A stretch of DNA of 25,963 bases from an uncultured Eubacteriales bacterium (GCA_949739085.1 CATIYU010000129.1:1-25963), one strand, 5' to 3'. Counted from the first letter of the stretch, positions 13,439 to 22,276 are shown. Program-made: numbers and translations. The notes: generated by a model not told the origin, from the letters alone.

Positions 13439-15772
13439 ATGATAGACCTGACAATGTATCACGTATTTGACGGCGGCATGGGAACCATGCTCCAAAAATC
13501 CGGCCTGGGGGCAGGGGAGGCCCCGGAGCGTCTGAACCTGACCGCGCCGGAGGTGGTGGGGGCCATCCACCGCGCCTATGTCCAGGCGGGGGCGGATATT
13601 CTGACCACTAACACCTTCGGGGCCAGCCGCCAGAAGCTGGGGGAGGACCCCGCGCCCTACATTGCCGCCGGGGTGGCTCTGGCCAGGCGGGCAGCCGGTC
13701 CGGATACATTTGTTGCCTTGGACATTGGCCCGCTGGGGGCTCTGCTGGATCCCTTTGGCGGTCTGCGCTTTGAGGATGCCTACGCCATGTTTGCTGAAAT
13801 TGTGGAGGCCGGGGCCCGGGCGGGAGCAGACTTGGTGCTGATAGAGACCATGAGCGACTTGCTGGAGGCCAAAGCGGCCCTTTTGGTGGCAAAGGAATGC
13901 GCGGACCTGCCGGTGTTCGTCACCATGACCTTTGGGCAGGACGGCCGTACCTTTCTGGGCACGGACCCCGCCGCCGCCGCAGTAACCCTGACCTCTCTGG
14001 GGGCGGACGCTGTGGGTCTCAACTGCTCTATGGGCCCCCGGGAACTGCGGCCCCTGCTGCGGCAGATGCTGCGGGCCACTCATCTGCCGGTCATTATCCA
14101 GCCGAACGCGGGCCTGCCCCGTCTGGTGGACGGCAAAACAGTGTACGACGTGGGACCGGCGGAATTTTCCAACTGTGCCAGAGACTTTATTGAGGACGGC
14201 GCGTCTATTTTAGGAGGGTGCTGTGGTGTCACGCCGGAGCACATCCAGGCATTACGTCCGCTTTTAACCGGTAGACCGCCCCGCCGGGAGCCGGGACCCT
14301 GCCGCCTCTGCGGCTGGCAGGGAGTAAAGGAGCTGGAGTTATCATCTATCGCCACGATAGGGGAGCGATTGAACCCCACAGGCCGTCCCCCTATGAAGGA
14401 GGCGCTCTACAGCAGGGACTACGATTACGCCTTTGGCCCGGCGGTGGAGCAGGAGGGGGAGGGAGCGGACTTCCTGGTGGTCAACGCGGGCCTGCCGGAC
14501 ATCCGGGAGGAGGAGGCCCTGCCCAAGCTGGTGCAGGCCATTCAGAAGGTGTCGCCTCTGCCGCTGGTCATCGACAGTTCCAATCCCGCCGCATTGGAAC
14601 AGGCTCTCCGGGTCTGCCGGGGCCGTCCCATTTTGAACTCTGTCAACGGACACCAGGAGAGTCTGGAGCGCATCCTGCCCCTGGCGGTGAAATATGGCAC
14701 GGGCCTCATTGTGCTGGCTCTGGACGGCGGCGGCATTAGTCCGGACCCTGCGGAGCGCCGGGACACGGCCCTTCGGGTTGCCCGCGCAGCGGAAGCCGCT
14801 GGCGTCCGCCGGGAGGATATCTTCATTGACTGCTTGGCCATGGCGGCTTCGGTCAGTCAGGACATGGTCCTCTCCGCGCCGGAGGCCATCCGCTTGGTCC
14901 GGGCTGCGGGATATAAGACGGTGCTAGGGGTGTCCAATGTAAGCCACGGCCTGCCTGGCCGGGACGAGCTGAACTGCGCGTTTCTGGCGGCGTGCCTGGC
15001 GGCTGGGCTGAACGTGCCAATCATCAACACAGGTTCCCCCCTCATCCGCGACACCCTAGCGGCGATGCGGGTGCTGACTGGCGGCGATCCGAGGTGCGGG
15101 GACTACATCGCCCGCTTTCAGGTTATTGGCGGCGCGTCCGCCCCCGCTTTTTCCGGGCAGGAGGCATCTCTGGAGGCGCTGGTCGCCGCCGGACGCAAAG
15201 CGGAAATTCCTGTTGCGGTAGAGAGTCTTTTGGAGCGGGAGACGCCCCTGGAAGTGGTAAACAACCATATCATCCCCGCTCTGGACAGGGTGGGGGAGCG
15301 GTACGAGGCGGGGACGTTGTTCCTACCCCAGCTGATGGTCGCCGCCGATGGAGCTCAGGTGGCGTTTGAGGCGGTCCGCCGCCGGATGCCTCAGGGAACA
15401 GGGGAGAAAGGGCCCATTCTTCTGGCAACAGTAAAAAATGACGTCCACGACATTGGCAAGAATATTGTTAAAATGCTTCTGGAAAACTACGGGTACCGGG
15501 TGATCGACCTGGGCCGGGATGTACCGCCGGAGACGGTGGTCCAGGCGGCGCTGGAGACCCGCGCCCCCCTGGTGGGCCTCAGCTCCCTCATGACCACCAC
15601 AGCCCAGAACATCGCAGAAACAATCAGAGCCCTCCGAGATGCCGGTGCGCCCTGTAAGGTGATGGTAGGCGGAGCGGTGGTAACCCAGGCGTTTGCGGAC
15701 CAGATCGGCGCGGACTTCTATACCAAAGACGCGGCACAGTCCGCCAAGATAGCGGCGCAGGTATTGGGATAG
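13439..15772 (+). CDS. metH: Cobalamin-dependent methionine synthase, short form
   Basis: The enzyme moves a methyl group from methyl-tetrahydrofolate through cobalamin to homocysteine. The 777-residue protein has four domains in order: homocysteine-binding (1-290; zinc ligands Cys196, Cys261, Cys262), folate-binding (about 300-560), cobalamin cap (about 580-650) and cobalamin-binding (657-777) with His670 in NDVHDIG as lower ligand. The C-terminal SAM-dependent reactivation domain of the E. coli enzyme (about 1,200 residues) is missing, as in many anaerobes, so reactivation must be done by another protein. AAGGAG precedes ATG 13439; the frame is open upstream but overlaps the kinase gene. 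metF is not adjacent. Confidence 0.93.
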   Translation: MIDLTMYHVFDGGMGTMLQKSGLGAGEAPERLNLTAPEVVGAIHRAYVQAGADILTTNTFGASRQKLGEDPAPYIAAGVALARRAAGPDTFVALDIGPLGALLDPFGGLRFEDAYAMFAEIVEAGARAGADLVLIETMSDLLEAKAALLVAKECADLPVFVTMTFGQDGRTFLGTDPAAAAVTLTSLGADAVGLNCSMGPRELRPLLRQMLRATHLPVIIQPNAGLPRLVDGKTVYDVGPAEFSNCARDFIEDGASILGGCCGVTPEHIQALRPLLTGRPPRREPGPCRLCGWQGVKELELSSIATIGERLNPTGRPPMKEALYSRDYDYAFGPAVEQEGEGADFLVVNAGLPDIREEEALPKLVQAIQKVSPLPLVIDSSNPAALEQALRVCRGRPILNSVNGHQESLERILPLAVKYGTGLIVLALDGGGISPDPAERRDTALRVARAAEAAGVRREDIFIDCLAMAASVSQDMVLSAPEAIRLVRAAGYKTVLGVSNVSHGLPGRDELNCAFLAACLAAGLNVPIINTGSPLIRDTLAAMRVLTGGDPRCGDYIARFQVIGGASAPAFSGQEASLEALVAAGRKAEIPVAVESLLERETPLEVVNNHIIPALDRVGERYEAGTLFLPQLMVAADGAQVAFEAVRRRMPQGTGEKGPILLATVKNDVHDIGKNIVKMLLENYGYRVIDLGRDVPPETVVQAALETRAPLVGLSSLMTTTAQNIAETIRALRDAGAPCKVMVGGAVVTQAFADQIGADFYTKDAAQSAKIAAQVLG

Positions 15773-15777
15773 AGCAA

Positions 15778-15809
15778 GGCGGACGGCGCTTCGGAGAGCA
15801 CCGTCCGCC
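15778..15809 (+). other. Hairpin just after metH
   Basis: GGCGGACGG (15778-15786) pairs perfectly with CCGTCCGCC (15801-15809). No T tract follows, so on its own it is more likely a 3' stabilising stem than a terminator; the true terminator is 10 bp further on. Confidence 0.6.
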
Positions 15810-15818
15810 CCTAGGCAC

Positions 15819-15858
15819 AAAAAATCCCCCGCCGATTTACATCAGCAGGCGGTTTTTT
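15819..15858. terminator. Bidirectional terminator between metH and rpmB
   Basis: Six A (15819-15824), CCGCC (15829-15833), a 14-nt loop, GGCGG (15848-15852) and six T (15853-15858) form a symmetric unit that gives a T tract on either strand. It therefore serves the convergent genes metH and rpmB. Confidence 0.85.
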
Positions 15859-15878
15859 GCGTCATGTGTCAGCATATG

Positions 15879-16067
15879 TCAGACAGCTCTGGTGACTTTG
15901 CCGGAACGCAGACACCGGGTACAAACATAGACATGGCGGGGGGAACCATCGACAATCGCCTTTACGCGCTTGACGTTGGGCTTCCACGTCCGGTTGGAAC
16001 GCCTGTGGGAGTGGGAGACCTTGATACCAAAGGTAACGCCCTTGTCACAGAATTGACATTTAGCCAT
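15879..16067 (-). CDS. rpmB: Ribosomal protein L28, zinc-binding form
   Basis: The 62-residue protein matches bacterial L28, a part of the large ribosomal subunit. It begins MAKCQFCDKGVTFG and carries two Cys pairs (Cys4/Cys7 and Cys49/Cys52), the zinc-binding form. SHSHRRSNRTWKPN (18-31) is the family signature. The ATG at 16067 has AAGGAGGTG upstream; the frame is open further upstream without a ribosome site. It stands alone, with its own promoter, and converges on metH. Confidence 0.96.
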   Translation of the reverse strand: MAKCQFCDKGVTFGIKVSHSHRRSNRTWKPNVKRVKAIVDGSPRHVYVCTRCLRSGKVTRAV

Positions 16068-16123
16068 CCGTTGCACCTCCTTGCTGTTGATAGATTTAGT
16101 AAGCGCAAATTGCACTGTTTGAT

Positions 16124-16152
16124 ATAGTAACACAGTTTGACACAAAACGCAA
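16124..16152 (-). promoter_or_regulatory. Sigma-A promoter for rpmB
   Basis: On the minus strand, TTGCGT (16152-16147) and TACTAT (16129-16124) are separated by 17 nt. It is divergent from the hprK promoter, with about 37 bp between the two -35 boxes. Confidence 0.75.
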
Positions 16153-16188
16153 GCACAAATTTAAGATTTTGGAAAACTTTTTGCGCAC

Positions 16189-16217
16189 TTGCCAAGCGGG
16201 CCCATTTATACTATAAT
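16189..16217 (+). promoter_or_regulatory. Strong promoter of the hprK-ruvB operon
   Basis: TTGCCA (16189-16194) and TATAAT (16212-16217) are separated by 17 nt. No other clear promoter or terminator is seen up to the end of ruvB at 23690, so this is probably the main promoter of nine genes. Confidence 0.87.
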
Positions 16218-16268
16218 ATAGGGAACACTGGGGCGGACCGTGGCCCCCGGCGGAACGGAGGAGCGCAT

Positions 16269-17210
16269 ATGATACAGCAAGACGAAATGAAGGGCGGCTT
16301 AAAGCTGCATGAACTGGTGGAGGTGCTGGGCCTGACGGTGGTGAACAAGGGTGTGGACTACGATACGGCCCTGGTGGGCATCAAGGACGTCAACCGCCCG
16401 GGCCTCCAGCTGATGGGATTTTTTGACTACTTTGACGAACGCCGCCTGCAAGTCATCGGCATGGCGGAGACAAAAATGCTGGAGAGCATGGACGCGGAGG
16501 AGCGCACCATGCGGTTTGCCCGGCTGTTTGAACACGAGATTCCGGCTCTGGTGGTGTCCCGGGACCTGGATATCTATCCGGAGTGTCTGGCAATGGCCCG
16601 CAAGCACCAGCGTACGCTGTTGCATACGGCGGATACCACAGTGGCCTTCACAACCAAAGTCATCGAGCATCTCTCCCAAATCCTGGCGCCCACCATTACC
16701 CGCCACGGTGTTCTGCTGGACATCTCGGGCGAGGGGGTTCTGGTGACGGGCGACAGCGGCGTAGGCAAGAGCGAGGCGGCCATTGAGCTGGTTATGCGCG
16801 GCCACCGGCTGGTGGCCGACGACGCGGTGGACATCCGCCGGGTGGCGGACCAGCTGTTTGGGAAAGCGCCGGAGCTTATCCGTCACTACATTGAGCTGCG
16901 CGGCATCGGCGTCATCGACCTCCAGCAGCTGATGGGGATGCGGGCCGTCAAACTGGAGGCGCAGATCAGTCTTGTTGTACATCTGGAGCGCTGGCGGGAG
17001 GACAAATTCTACGACCGCTTTGGTCTGGAGGAGGAGAAGGTCAACATCCTTGGCCTGGACATACCGATCATCACCATACCGGTGCAGCCGGGGCGGAACC
17101 TGGCTACTATCATAGAGGTTGCGACTATGAACAACCGCCACAAGCGGTACGGCTACAACGCGGCGCAGAAGCTGGCGGACGAGCTGGAGCGCCATGTCCA
17201 GGGCGCGTAG
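16269..17210 (+). CDS. hprK: HPr kinase/phosphorylase
   Basis: This bifunctional enzyme phosphorylates Ser46 of HPr (or Crh) in response to the cell's carbon state and reverses the reaction, thereby controlling catabolite repression. The 313-residue protein has the regulatory N-terminal domain (1-135) and the kinase core with His147, Walker A GDSGVGKS (161-168), the Asp pair 184-185 (VADDAV), and the signature ELRGIGVIDLQQL (209-221). The ATG at 16269 has GGAGG 7 nt upstream. It heads the nine-gene operon. Confidence 0.96.
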   Translation: MIQQDEMKGGLKLHELVEVLGLTVVNKGVDYDTALVGIKDVNRPGLQLMGFFDYFDERRLQVIGMAETKMLESMDAEERTMRFARLFEHEIPALVVSRDLDIYPECLAMARKHQRTLLHTADTTVAFTTKVIEHLSQILAPTITRHGVLLDISGEGVLVTGDSGVGKSEAAIELVMRGHRLVADDAVDIRRVADQLFGKAPELIRHYIELRGIGVIDLQQLMGMRAVKLEAQISLVVHLERWREDKFYDRFGLEEEKVNILGLDIPIITIPVQPGRNLATIIEVATMNNRHKRYGYNAAQKLADELERHVQGA

Positions 17211-17258
17211 GGCGGTTTACCCGAAAAAGTACGCCTGTCAAGGGCTGGGAGGAATACC

Positions 17259-18206
17259 ATGTACAACATCGGAATCGACATCGGCGGCACCAATCTGAAA
17301 GCTGGCCTGGTGGATGAGAGCGGCAATATTACCGCGGTAAAGAAAGCGCCCCTACGGTTTGAGTCCATGGAGCAGATGGGCGGCGTCCTGGCGGATATGG
17401 CCATAGCCCTGGCGGAGGAGAACAATGTCCCCCGGGAACAGGTGTCCTCGGTGGGCATGGGCTTTCCAGGCCCGGTGGATGACAGGCGCGGCGTGGTCAT
17501 CAAGACGGTAAACATCCCCATCCGCTCCATGCCGGTGGCGGAGATGTTCCGCAAGCGGTGGGATATTCCCGTCCACTTGGGCAACGACGCGGACTGTGCG
17601 GCCTTGGGTGAGTATTACCACTATGAGGACAAGAATATTGAGAGTCTGATTTTGGTAACGCTGGGTACGGGCATCGGCACGGGCATTATTTTGAATGGCA
17701 AAATCCATACCGGCATCAACGGTTGCGCCGGAGAGGGCGGGCACATTGTGGTCGTCCATGGCGGCGAGGCGTGCAGCTGCGGACGGCGTGGATGCTGGGA
17801 ACGCTACGCCTCAGCCAACGCCCTCATCCGCCAAACCATCGTGGCCATGGACAGCCACAAGGATTCGGCCATGTGGGGCCTAGTAGGCGGGGACCTGAGC
17901 CGGGTGGACGGCCGCACAGCCTTTGAGGCGAAGCGGAAGGGCGACGCGGCGGCGAAGGCGGTGGTGGACCAGTACCTGCTCTACCTGGCCGACGGTCTCG
18001 CCAACTACGTGAATATCTTCCAACCCGCAGTAATTGCCTTGGGCGGCGGCGTCAGCCATGAGCGGGACGAGGATTTGCTTCTGCCGCTGCAAACCATGGT
18101 GCTGGAGATGTGCTTTGGCCGGGAGGCGGAGCGCCATCCCCGGATTGTGAAGGCCAAGCTGGGCAATGACGCTGGTATTATTGGCGCGGCGCTCTTAGGG
18201 GCCTAG
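17259..18206 (+). CDS. glcK: ROK-family glucokinase
   Basis: This enzyme probably makes glucose 6-phosphate from glucose and ATP. The 315-residue protein has the ROK features: phosphate-binding DIGGTNLKAG (7-16), catalytic Asp110 in GNDADCAA, LGTGIGTG (135-142), and a zinc site with His162 and Cys172, Cys174 and Cys179 (CSCGRRGCWE). The E-x-G-H segment is GEGGHIV (158-164). The length and lack of an N-terminal DNA-binding domain exclude a ROK repressor. GGGAGG precedes the ATG. It is 48 bp after hprK, joining a glucose kinase to the carbon sensor. Another hexose could be the real substrate. Confidence 0.9.
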   Translation: MYNIGIDIGGTNLKAGLVDESGNITAVKKAPLRFESMEQMGGVLADMAIALAEENNVPREQVSSVGMGFPGPVDDRRGVVIKTVNIPIRSMPVAEMFRKRWDIPVHLGNDADCAALGEYYHYEDKNIESLILVTLGTGIGTGIILNGKIHTGINGCAGEGGHIVVVHGGEACSCGRRGCWERYASANALIRQTIVAMDSHKDSAMWGLVGGDLSRVDGRTAFEAKRKGDAAAKAVVDQYLLYLADGLANYVNIFQPAVIALGGGVSHERDEDLLLPLQTMVLEMCFGREAERHPRIVKAKLGNDAGIIGAALLGA

Positions 18207-18235
18207 GACCTTATTCTGATAAAGGAGGGCGCTGT

Positions 18236-19147
18236 ATGCCCTGGTACGACTGCTTTGACGCATTTGCCGCACGGGAGCTTCCGGACATGGAGGTCCTCCA
18301 GGAGGAGCCCATGTCCCGCCACACCACATTCCGTACTGGGGGTCCGGCCCGCCGCATGGCACGGCCCGCCTCTTTGGGACAGCTGACTGTCCTGCTGGAC
18401 CGTTCAGCGGCGGAGAGCTGGCCTCTTCTGGTGGCCGGAAACGGGTCCAACCTTCTGATTGCGGACGATGGACTGGATTTTTTGGTCATCCAAACCGGCC
18501 TCCTGGACGCCCTGGAGCAGACCGGCGAGACCACGATTCGGGCGGGGTCTGGCCTGCGCCTGGCAAAACTCTCCAGCTTTGCGCAGAAGCAGTCCCTCAG
18601 CGGCCTGGAGTTTGCCCACGGCATTCCCGGCAGCGTGGGCGGCGCGGTCTATATGAACGCCGGGGCCTACGGCGGCGAAACCAGCCAAGCCGTGTCCTCT
18701 GTGACCGCCTGGTTTCCGGGTTCTGGGGTCCGGCGGCTGGATGCTGTTGAACTGGAGTTTGGCTACCGCCGCAGCGTTTTCAGCAGCTGCCCAGCTGTAA
18801 TTCTGGAGGCGGAATTTTCTTTGAAACCGGGAGATCCTGCCGTTATCAAGGCCCAAATGGATGGTTTTGACAGCCGCCGCCGTGAGAAGCAGCCTTTGGA
18901 GTACCCCAGCGCAGGAAGCGTCTTTAAGCGGCCAGCCGGATACTTTGCCGGGGCTCTTATTGACCAGTGCGGCCTGCGGGGCTTCCGCATAGGAGGGGCG
19001 CAGGTCTCGGAGAAGCACGCTGGATTTATCGTTAATACCGGCGGCGCGACTGCCGGGGAGGTCCGGCAGCTCATTGCCCACGTGCAGCGTACAGTTCTGG
19101 AGCAGACCGGCGTAAGGCTGGAGACAGAGATCAAAACGCTCCCCTGA
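18236..19147 (+). CDS. murB: UDP-N-acetylenolpyruvoylglucosamine reductase
   Basis: MurB is the FAD- and NADPH-dependent reductase that makes UDP-N-acetylmuramic acid, the second committed step of peptidoglycan synthesis. The 303-residue protein shows the FAD-binding segments TTFRTGGPA (30-38), GNGSNLLI (68-75) and GIPGSVGGAVYMNAGAYGGE (129-148), the catalytic Ser228 in PSAGSVFKRP (224-233), and Glu297 near the end. It is the Gram-positive (type II) form. AAAGGAGGG precedes the ATG. It is next to rapZ and yvcK, a grouping common in Clostridia. Confidence 0.96.
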   Translation: MPWYDCFDAFAARELPDMEVLQEEPMSRHTTFRTGGPARRMARPASLGQLTVLLDRSAAESWPLLVAGNGSNLLIADDGLDFLVIQTGLLDALEQTGETTIRAGSGLRLAKLSSFAQKQSLSGLEFAHGIPGSVGGAVYMNAGAYGGETSQAVSSVTAWFPGSGVRRLDAVELEFGYRRSVFSSCPAVILEAEFSLKPGDPAVIKAQMDGFDSRRREKQPLEYPSAGSVFKRPAGYFAGALIDQCGLRGFRIGGAQVSEKHAGFIVNTGGATAGEVRQLIAHVQRTVLEQTGVRLETEIKTLP

Positions 19148-19184
19148 GGGCCGCGGGAGTTCTTGGGGAGGGGAGGGAGCAGAC

Positions 19185-20045
19185 ATGGAGATATTACTCA
19201 TATCCGGCCTCTCCGGGGGAGGAAAGAGCAAGGCGGCCTCCTTCTTGGAGGACATGGGGTTTTATATTGTAGATAACATACCCGCCGGGATGATATTGAA
19301 GTTTGCGGAGTTCTGCGCCGGGGGAAGCAGCCGTTACAATAGACTGGCCCTGGTCTACGACGTGCGCACTGCGGATACCTTTGACGAATTTTTGGAGGTT
19401 CTCTCCACGTTGCGCCAGCGGGGGTACGACTGTAAGCTGCTGTTTCTTAAGGCGAACGTGGGGGCCATCATCAACCGTTATAAGGAAACTCGCCGGCTCC
19501 ATCCGCTTCAGGAGCAGACGGGCAGTCTGGAGGCGGCGGTCCGGCGGGAAATAAAACTGATGGCTCCAGTTCAGGCCCAAGCGGATCTGGTTATTGACTC
19601 CACCAACTATTCCACGGCCCGCCTGCGAGGGGAACTGCTGCGTTTTTTCGGCGGCAAGGCTGCCGCCGGGGAGCTGCTGGTGAGTTTGGTGTCTTTTGGC
19701 TTCAAGCACGGCCTGCCCCTGGAGGCGGATCTGGTATTTGATGTCCGCTTTATGCCAAATCCCTTTTATATCGACTCCATGCGCCACAAGACGGGCCTGG
19801 ACCGGGAGGTCCGGGATTACGTTTTTTCCTTCAAGGAAACGGAACAATTTCTGGAAAAACTCCGGGAATTGCTGCAATTTGTTCTGCCGTTGTACCGGGA
19901 GGAGGGCAAAACCGTTCTGGTGGTGGCGGTGGGCTGTACTGGCGGCCACCACCGCTCGGTGGCAGTGACCCACGCCCTGGCGGAGTATCTAGGCTCTCTG
20001 GGTTACCACGTGACAGAAAATCACCGGGATATGACAAGGGCATAA
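19185..20045 (+). CDS. rapZ: RapZ/YvcJ nucleotide-binding regulator
   Basis: The 286-residue protein has a P-loop near the start (GLSGGGKS, 8-15) and the conserved end VAVGCTGGHHRSV. The E. coli relative, RapZ, binds glucosamine 6-phosphate and targets the small RNA GlmZ for cleavage; the Bacillus relative, YvcJ, is a nucleotide hydrolase linked to competence. Which applies here is unknown, but glmM in the same window makes a link with amino-sugar supply attractive. A GGGGAGGGGAGGGAG tract precedes the ATG. Confidence 0.95.
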   Translation: MEILLISGLSGGGKSKAASFLEDMGFYIVDNIPAGMILKFAEFCAGGSSRYNRLALVYDVRTADTFDEFLEVLSTLRQRGYDCKLLFLKANVGAIINRYKETRRLHPLQEQTGSLEAAVRREIKLMAPVQAQADLVIDSTNYSTARLRGELLRFFGGKAAAGELLVSLVSFGFKHGLPLEADLVFDVRFMPNPFYIDSMRHKTGLDREVRDYVFSFKETEQFLEKLRELLQFVLPLYREEGKTVLVVAVGCTGGHHRSVAVTHALAEYLGSLGYHVTENHRDMTRA

Positions 20046-20078
20046 GCCCCTTCCGTCCAGGCGGCGGAAGCGAATCAA

Positions 20079-21134
20079 ATGAATGAAAGAAGCGCCATGA
20101 CAGAAAAAACTTTATACCGCGGGCCCAGCGGAAAGGGGCCGAAGATCGTGGCCATCGGCGGCGGGACAGGTCTGTCCACCATGCTGCGGGGCCTGAAGCG
20201 CCACACCAACAATCTGACTGCCATTGTTACCGTAGCAGACGACGGCGGCGGTTCCGGGGTACTGCGCCAAGAACTGGGGATGCTGCCCCCCGGCGACGTG
20301 CGCAACTGCCTGGAGGCGCTGGCCAACGTGGAGCCTTTGATGGGGGAGCTGCTGCACTACCGTTTCACCGACGGGTCCCTGAAGGGTCAGAGCTTCGGCA
20401 ACCTGTTTTTGGCCGCCCTCAACGGCATATCCGGCGGCAGCTTTGACCAGGCGGTCAGCCGCATGAGCCAAGTGCTGGCCATCACCGGCCGGGTCCTGCC
20501 GGTGACCACTACGGACGTGCAGCTGGAGGCGGAGTTTGAAAACGGCGCCCGGGTGCTGGGGGAGTCCAAAATCTTTTACTGCAAAAAGCGGGAGGACTGC
20601 CGCATCCGCCGGGTGCGGCTTCTGCCGGAGCGTCCCCCGGCCCTGGAACCGGCGCTGGAGGCTATCCGGGAAGCGGACATGATCCTTCTGGGGCCGGGAA
20701 GCCTGTACACTAGCATCATCCCAAACCTGCTGGTGGAGGGCATTGCCCAGGCGATCGCGGATTCCGGCGCACTGAAGGTCTATGTGGCTAACGTAATGAC
20801 CCAGGAGGGGGAAACGGAAGGCTACACCAATGCCGACCACATTCAGGCGATCTTCCAGCACTCCCTGCCGGGGCTCTTCCGTCTGTGCCTGGTGAATTCC
20901 TCCCAAATCCCCGAGGAGATGGCCGCCAGCTATGCCAAGGAGGGAGCGGAGCCTCTGCGCTTCGATAAGGCGGCCTGTGCCTCTCTGGGAGTGGAGCTCA
21001 TCAGCCGCCCGGTTTCCATGGTGCGGGACGGCTATGTGCGCCACGACCCGGAACTGCTGTCGGCGGCGCTGTTGGAGCTTCACGCTCAGCGCAGTGTCCG
21101 CATTGCGGGTCTGGGCCGCTACCGGACAGAGTAG
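20079..21134 (+). CDS. yvcK: YvcK/CofD-like gluconeogenesis factor
   Basis: The 351-residue protein has the CofD-like fold with VAIGGGTGLSTMLRGLK at about 23-39 and VADDGGGSG further on. In Bacillus and Listeria, YvcK binds UDP-sugars and is needed for growth on gluconeogenic carbon sources and for correct peptidoglycan synthesis. The start is not certain: ATG 20079 has a weak GCGGAAG 8 nt upstream, while ATG 20097 has only AAAGAAG. It follows rapZ by 33 bp. The usual third gene, whiA, is missing; ruvC follows after 3 bp. Confidence 0.93.
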   Translation: MNERSAMTEKTLYRGPSGKGPKIVAIGGGTGLSTMLRGLKRHTNNLTAIVTVADDGGGSGVLRQELGMLPPGDVRNCLEALANVEPLMGELLHYRFTDGSLKGQSFGNLFLAALNGISGGSFDQAVSRMSQVLAITGRVLPVTTTDVQLEAEFENGARVLGESKIFYCKKREDCRIRRVRLLPERPPALEPALEAIREADMILLGPGSLYTSIIPNLLVEGIAQAIADSGALKVYVANVMTQEGETEGYTNADHIQAIFQHSLPGLFRLCLVNSSQIPEEMAASYAKEGAEPLRFDKAACASLGVELISRPVSMVRDGYVRHDPELLSAALLELHAQRSVRIAGLGRYRTE

Positions 21135-21137
21135 CTT

Positions 21138-21659
21138 ATGCGGATTTTAGGCATTGACCCGGGGGTGGCGACCATAGGCTTTGGGCTCATTGAGGCGGAG
21201 CGGGCCCAGGTCCGGCTGCTCCAATACGGCGTAATAACCACCCCGGCGGGCCTGCCTCTCTCCAACCGGCTGTACCAGATTTCACAGGATATGATGGAAC
21301 TGCTGGGGCAGTTTCGGCCCGACGAGGCGGCGGTGGAGGAGCTGTTTTTTTCCAAGAATATCACCACAGGCATTGCGGTGGCCCACGGGCGGGGCGTGAT
21401 CCTGCTGGAGGTGGAGCGCTCCGGGGTGCCAGTTTATGAGTATACGCCCATGCAGGTCAAGCAGGCAGTGGCCGGGTACGGCGGGGCGGACAAGCGGCAG
21501 GTGATGCTGATGACCCAGCGTCTCTTGAAGATGAAGACGGTCCCCCGGCCGGACGACGCGGCGGACGCCCTGGCGATCGCCATCTGCCACGGCCGGAGCG
21601 CTACCAGCCTTCTGAACACGGAGCGGAAATTTGACCCGAAGCGGTACGATACAAGATAG
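21138..21659 (+). CDS. ruvC: Holliday junction resolvase RuvC
   Basis: RuvC cuts Holliday junctions as a dimer together with RuvAB. The 173-residue protein has all four acidic catalytic residues: Asp7 (GIDPG), Glu67 (VEELFF), Asp140 and Asp143 (DDAADALA). The ATG lies 3 bp after the yvcK stop and no proper ribosome site is visible, so translation is probably coupled to yvcK. Confidence 0.96.
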   Translation: MRILGIDPGVATIGFGLIEAERAQVRLLQYGVITTPAGLPLSNRLYQISQDMMELLGQFRPDEAAVEELFFSKNITTGIAVAHGRGVILLEVERSGVPVYEYTPMQVKQAVAGYGGADKRQVMLMTQRLLKMKTVPRPDDAADALAIAICHGRSATSLLNTERKFDPKRYDTR

Positions 21660-21669
21660 GGAGCAGGCT

Positions 21670-22275
21670 ATGTATTACTATGTATCCGGCACGGTGGCCC
21701 ATGTGGAGCCCTACCTGGCGGTGATCGACTGCGGCGGGGGGGGATACGCCTGCCGCACCACCACATACACCCTGTCGCAGATGAAAAAGGGCGACAGGGC
21801 GAAGCTGTATACCTACCTGAGCGTCCGGGAGGACGCCATGGACCTCTATGGATTTTTCAGTCAGGAAGAGCTGAAGCTGTTTCAGCAGCTTATCTCGGTC
21901 TCTGGGGTGGGCCCCAAGGCAGCTCTGGGGATTTTATCCTCCAGCAGCCCGGCGAACCTGGCCATGAGCATCATTACCGGGGATGAGAAGGCGCTGACGG
22001 CGGCCCAGGGTGTGGGGAAGAAAATCGCCCAGCGGGTGATTCTGGAGCTAAAGGACAAGCTGGCCAAAGGGCAGAGTGTGTCCGCCTCCGGGGAGAGCGT
22101 GCCAGGGCCCGTAGTGACGGTGATTCCCCAGAACAAGCTGTCGGAGGCGTCGGCAGCTCTGGCGGTGCTGGGGTACTCCCAGGGGGAGATTAACGCTGCT
22201 CTGAAGGGAATCGACATCGACGGCGAGTCCCTGGAGCAGATTATCCGGCTGGCTCTGAAGAGGATGGTGAAGTGA
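21670..22275 (+). CDS. ruvA: Holliday junction DNA helicase subunit RuvA
   Basis: RuvA binds the four-way junction and loads RuvB. The 201-residue protein has the OB domain (1-62), the double helix-hairpin-helix domain (about 65-140; SGVGPKAALGILS and AQGVGKKIAQRVILELK), and the C-terminal domain III (about 155-201) that contacts RuvB. The start at 21670 has GGGAG upstream, 10 bp after ruvC; an ATG at 21631 in the same frame overlaps ruvC and lacks support. Confidence 0.96.
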   Translation: MYYYVSGTVAHVEPYLAVIDCGGGGYACRTTTYTLSQMKKGDRAKLYTYLSVREDAMDLYGFFSQEELKLFQQLISVSGVGPKAALGILSSSSPANLAMSIITGDEKALTAAQGVGKKIAQRVILELKDKLAKGQSVSASGESVPGPVVTVIPQNKLSEASAALAVLGYSQGEINAALKGIDIDGESLEQIIRLALKRMVK

Positions 22276-22276
22276 T

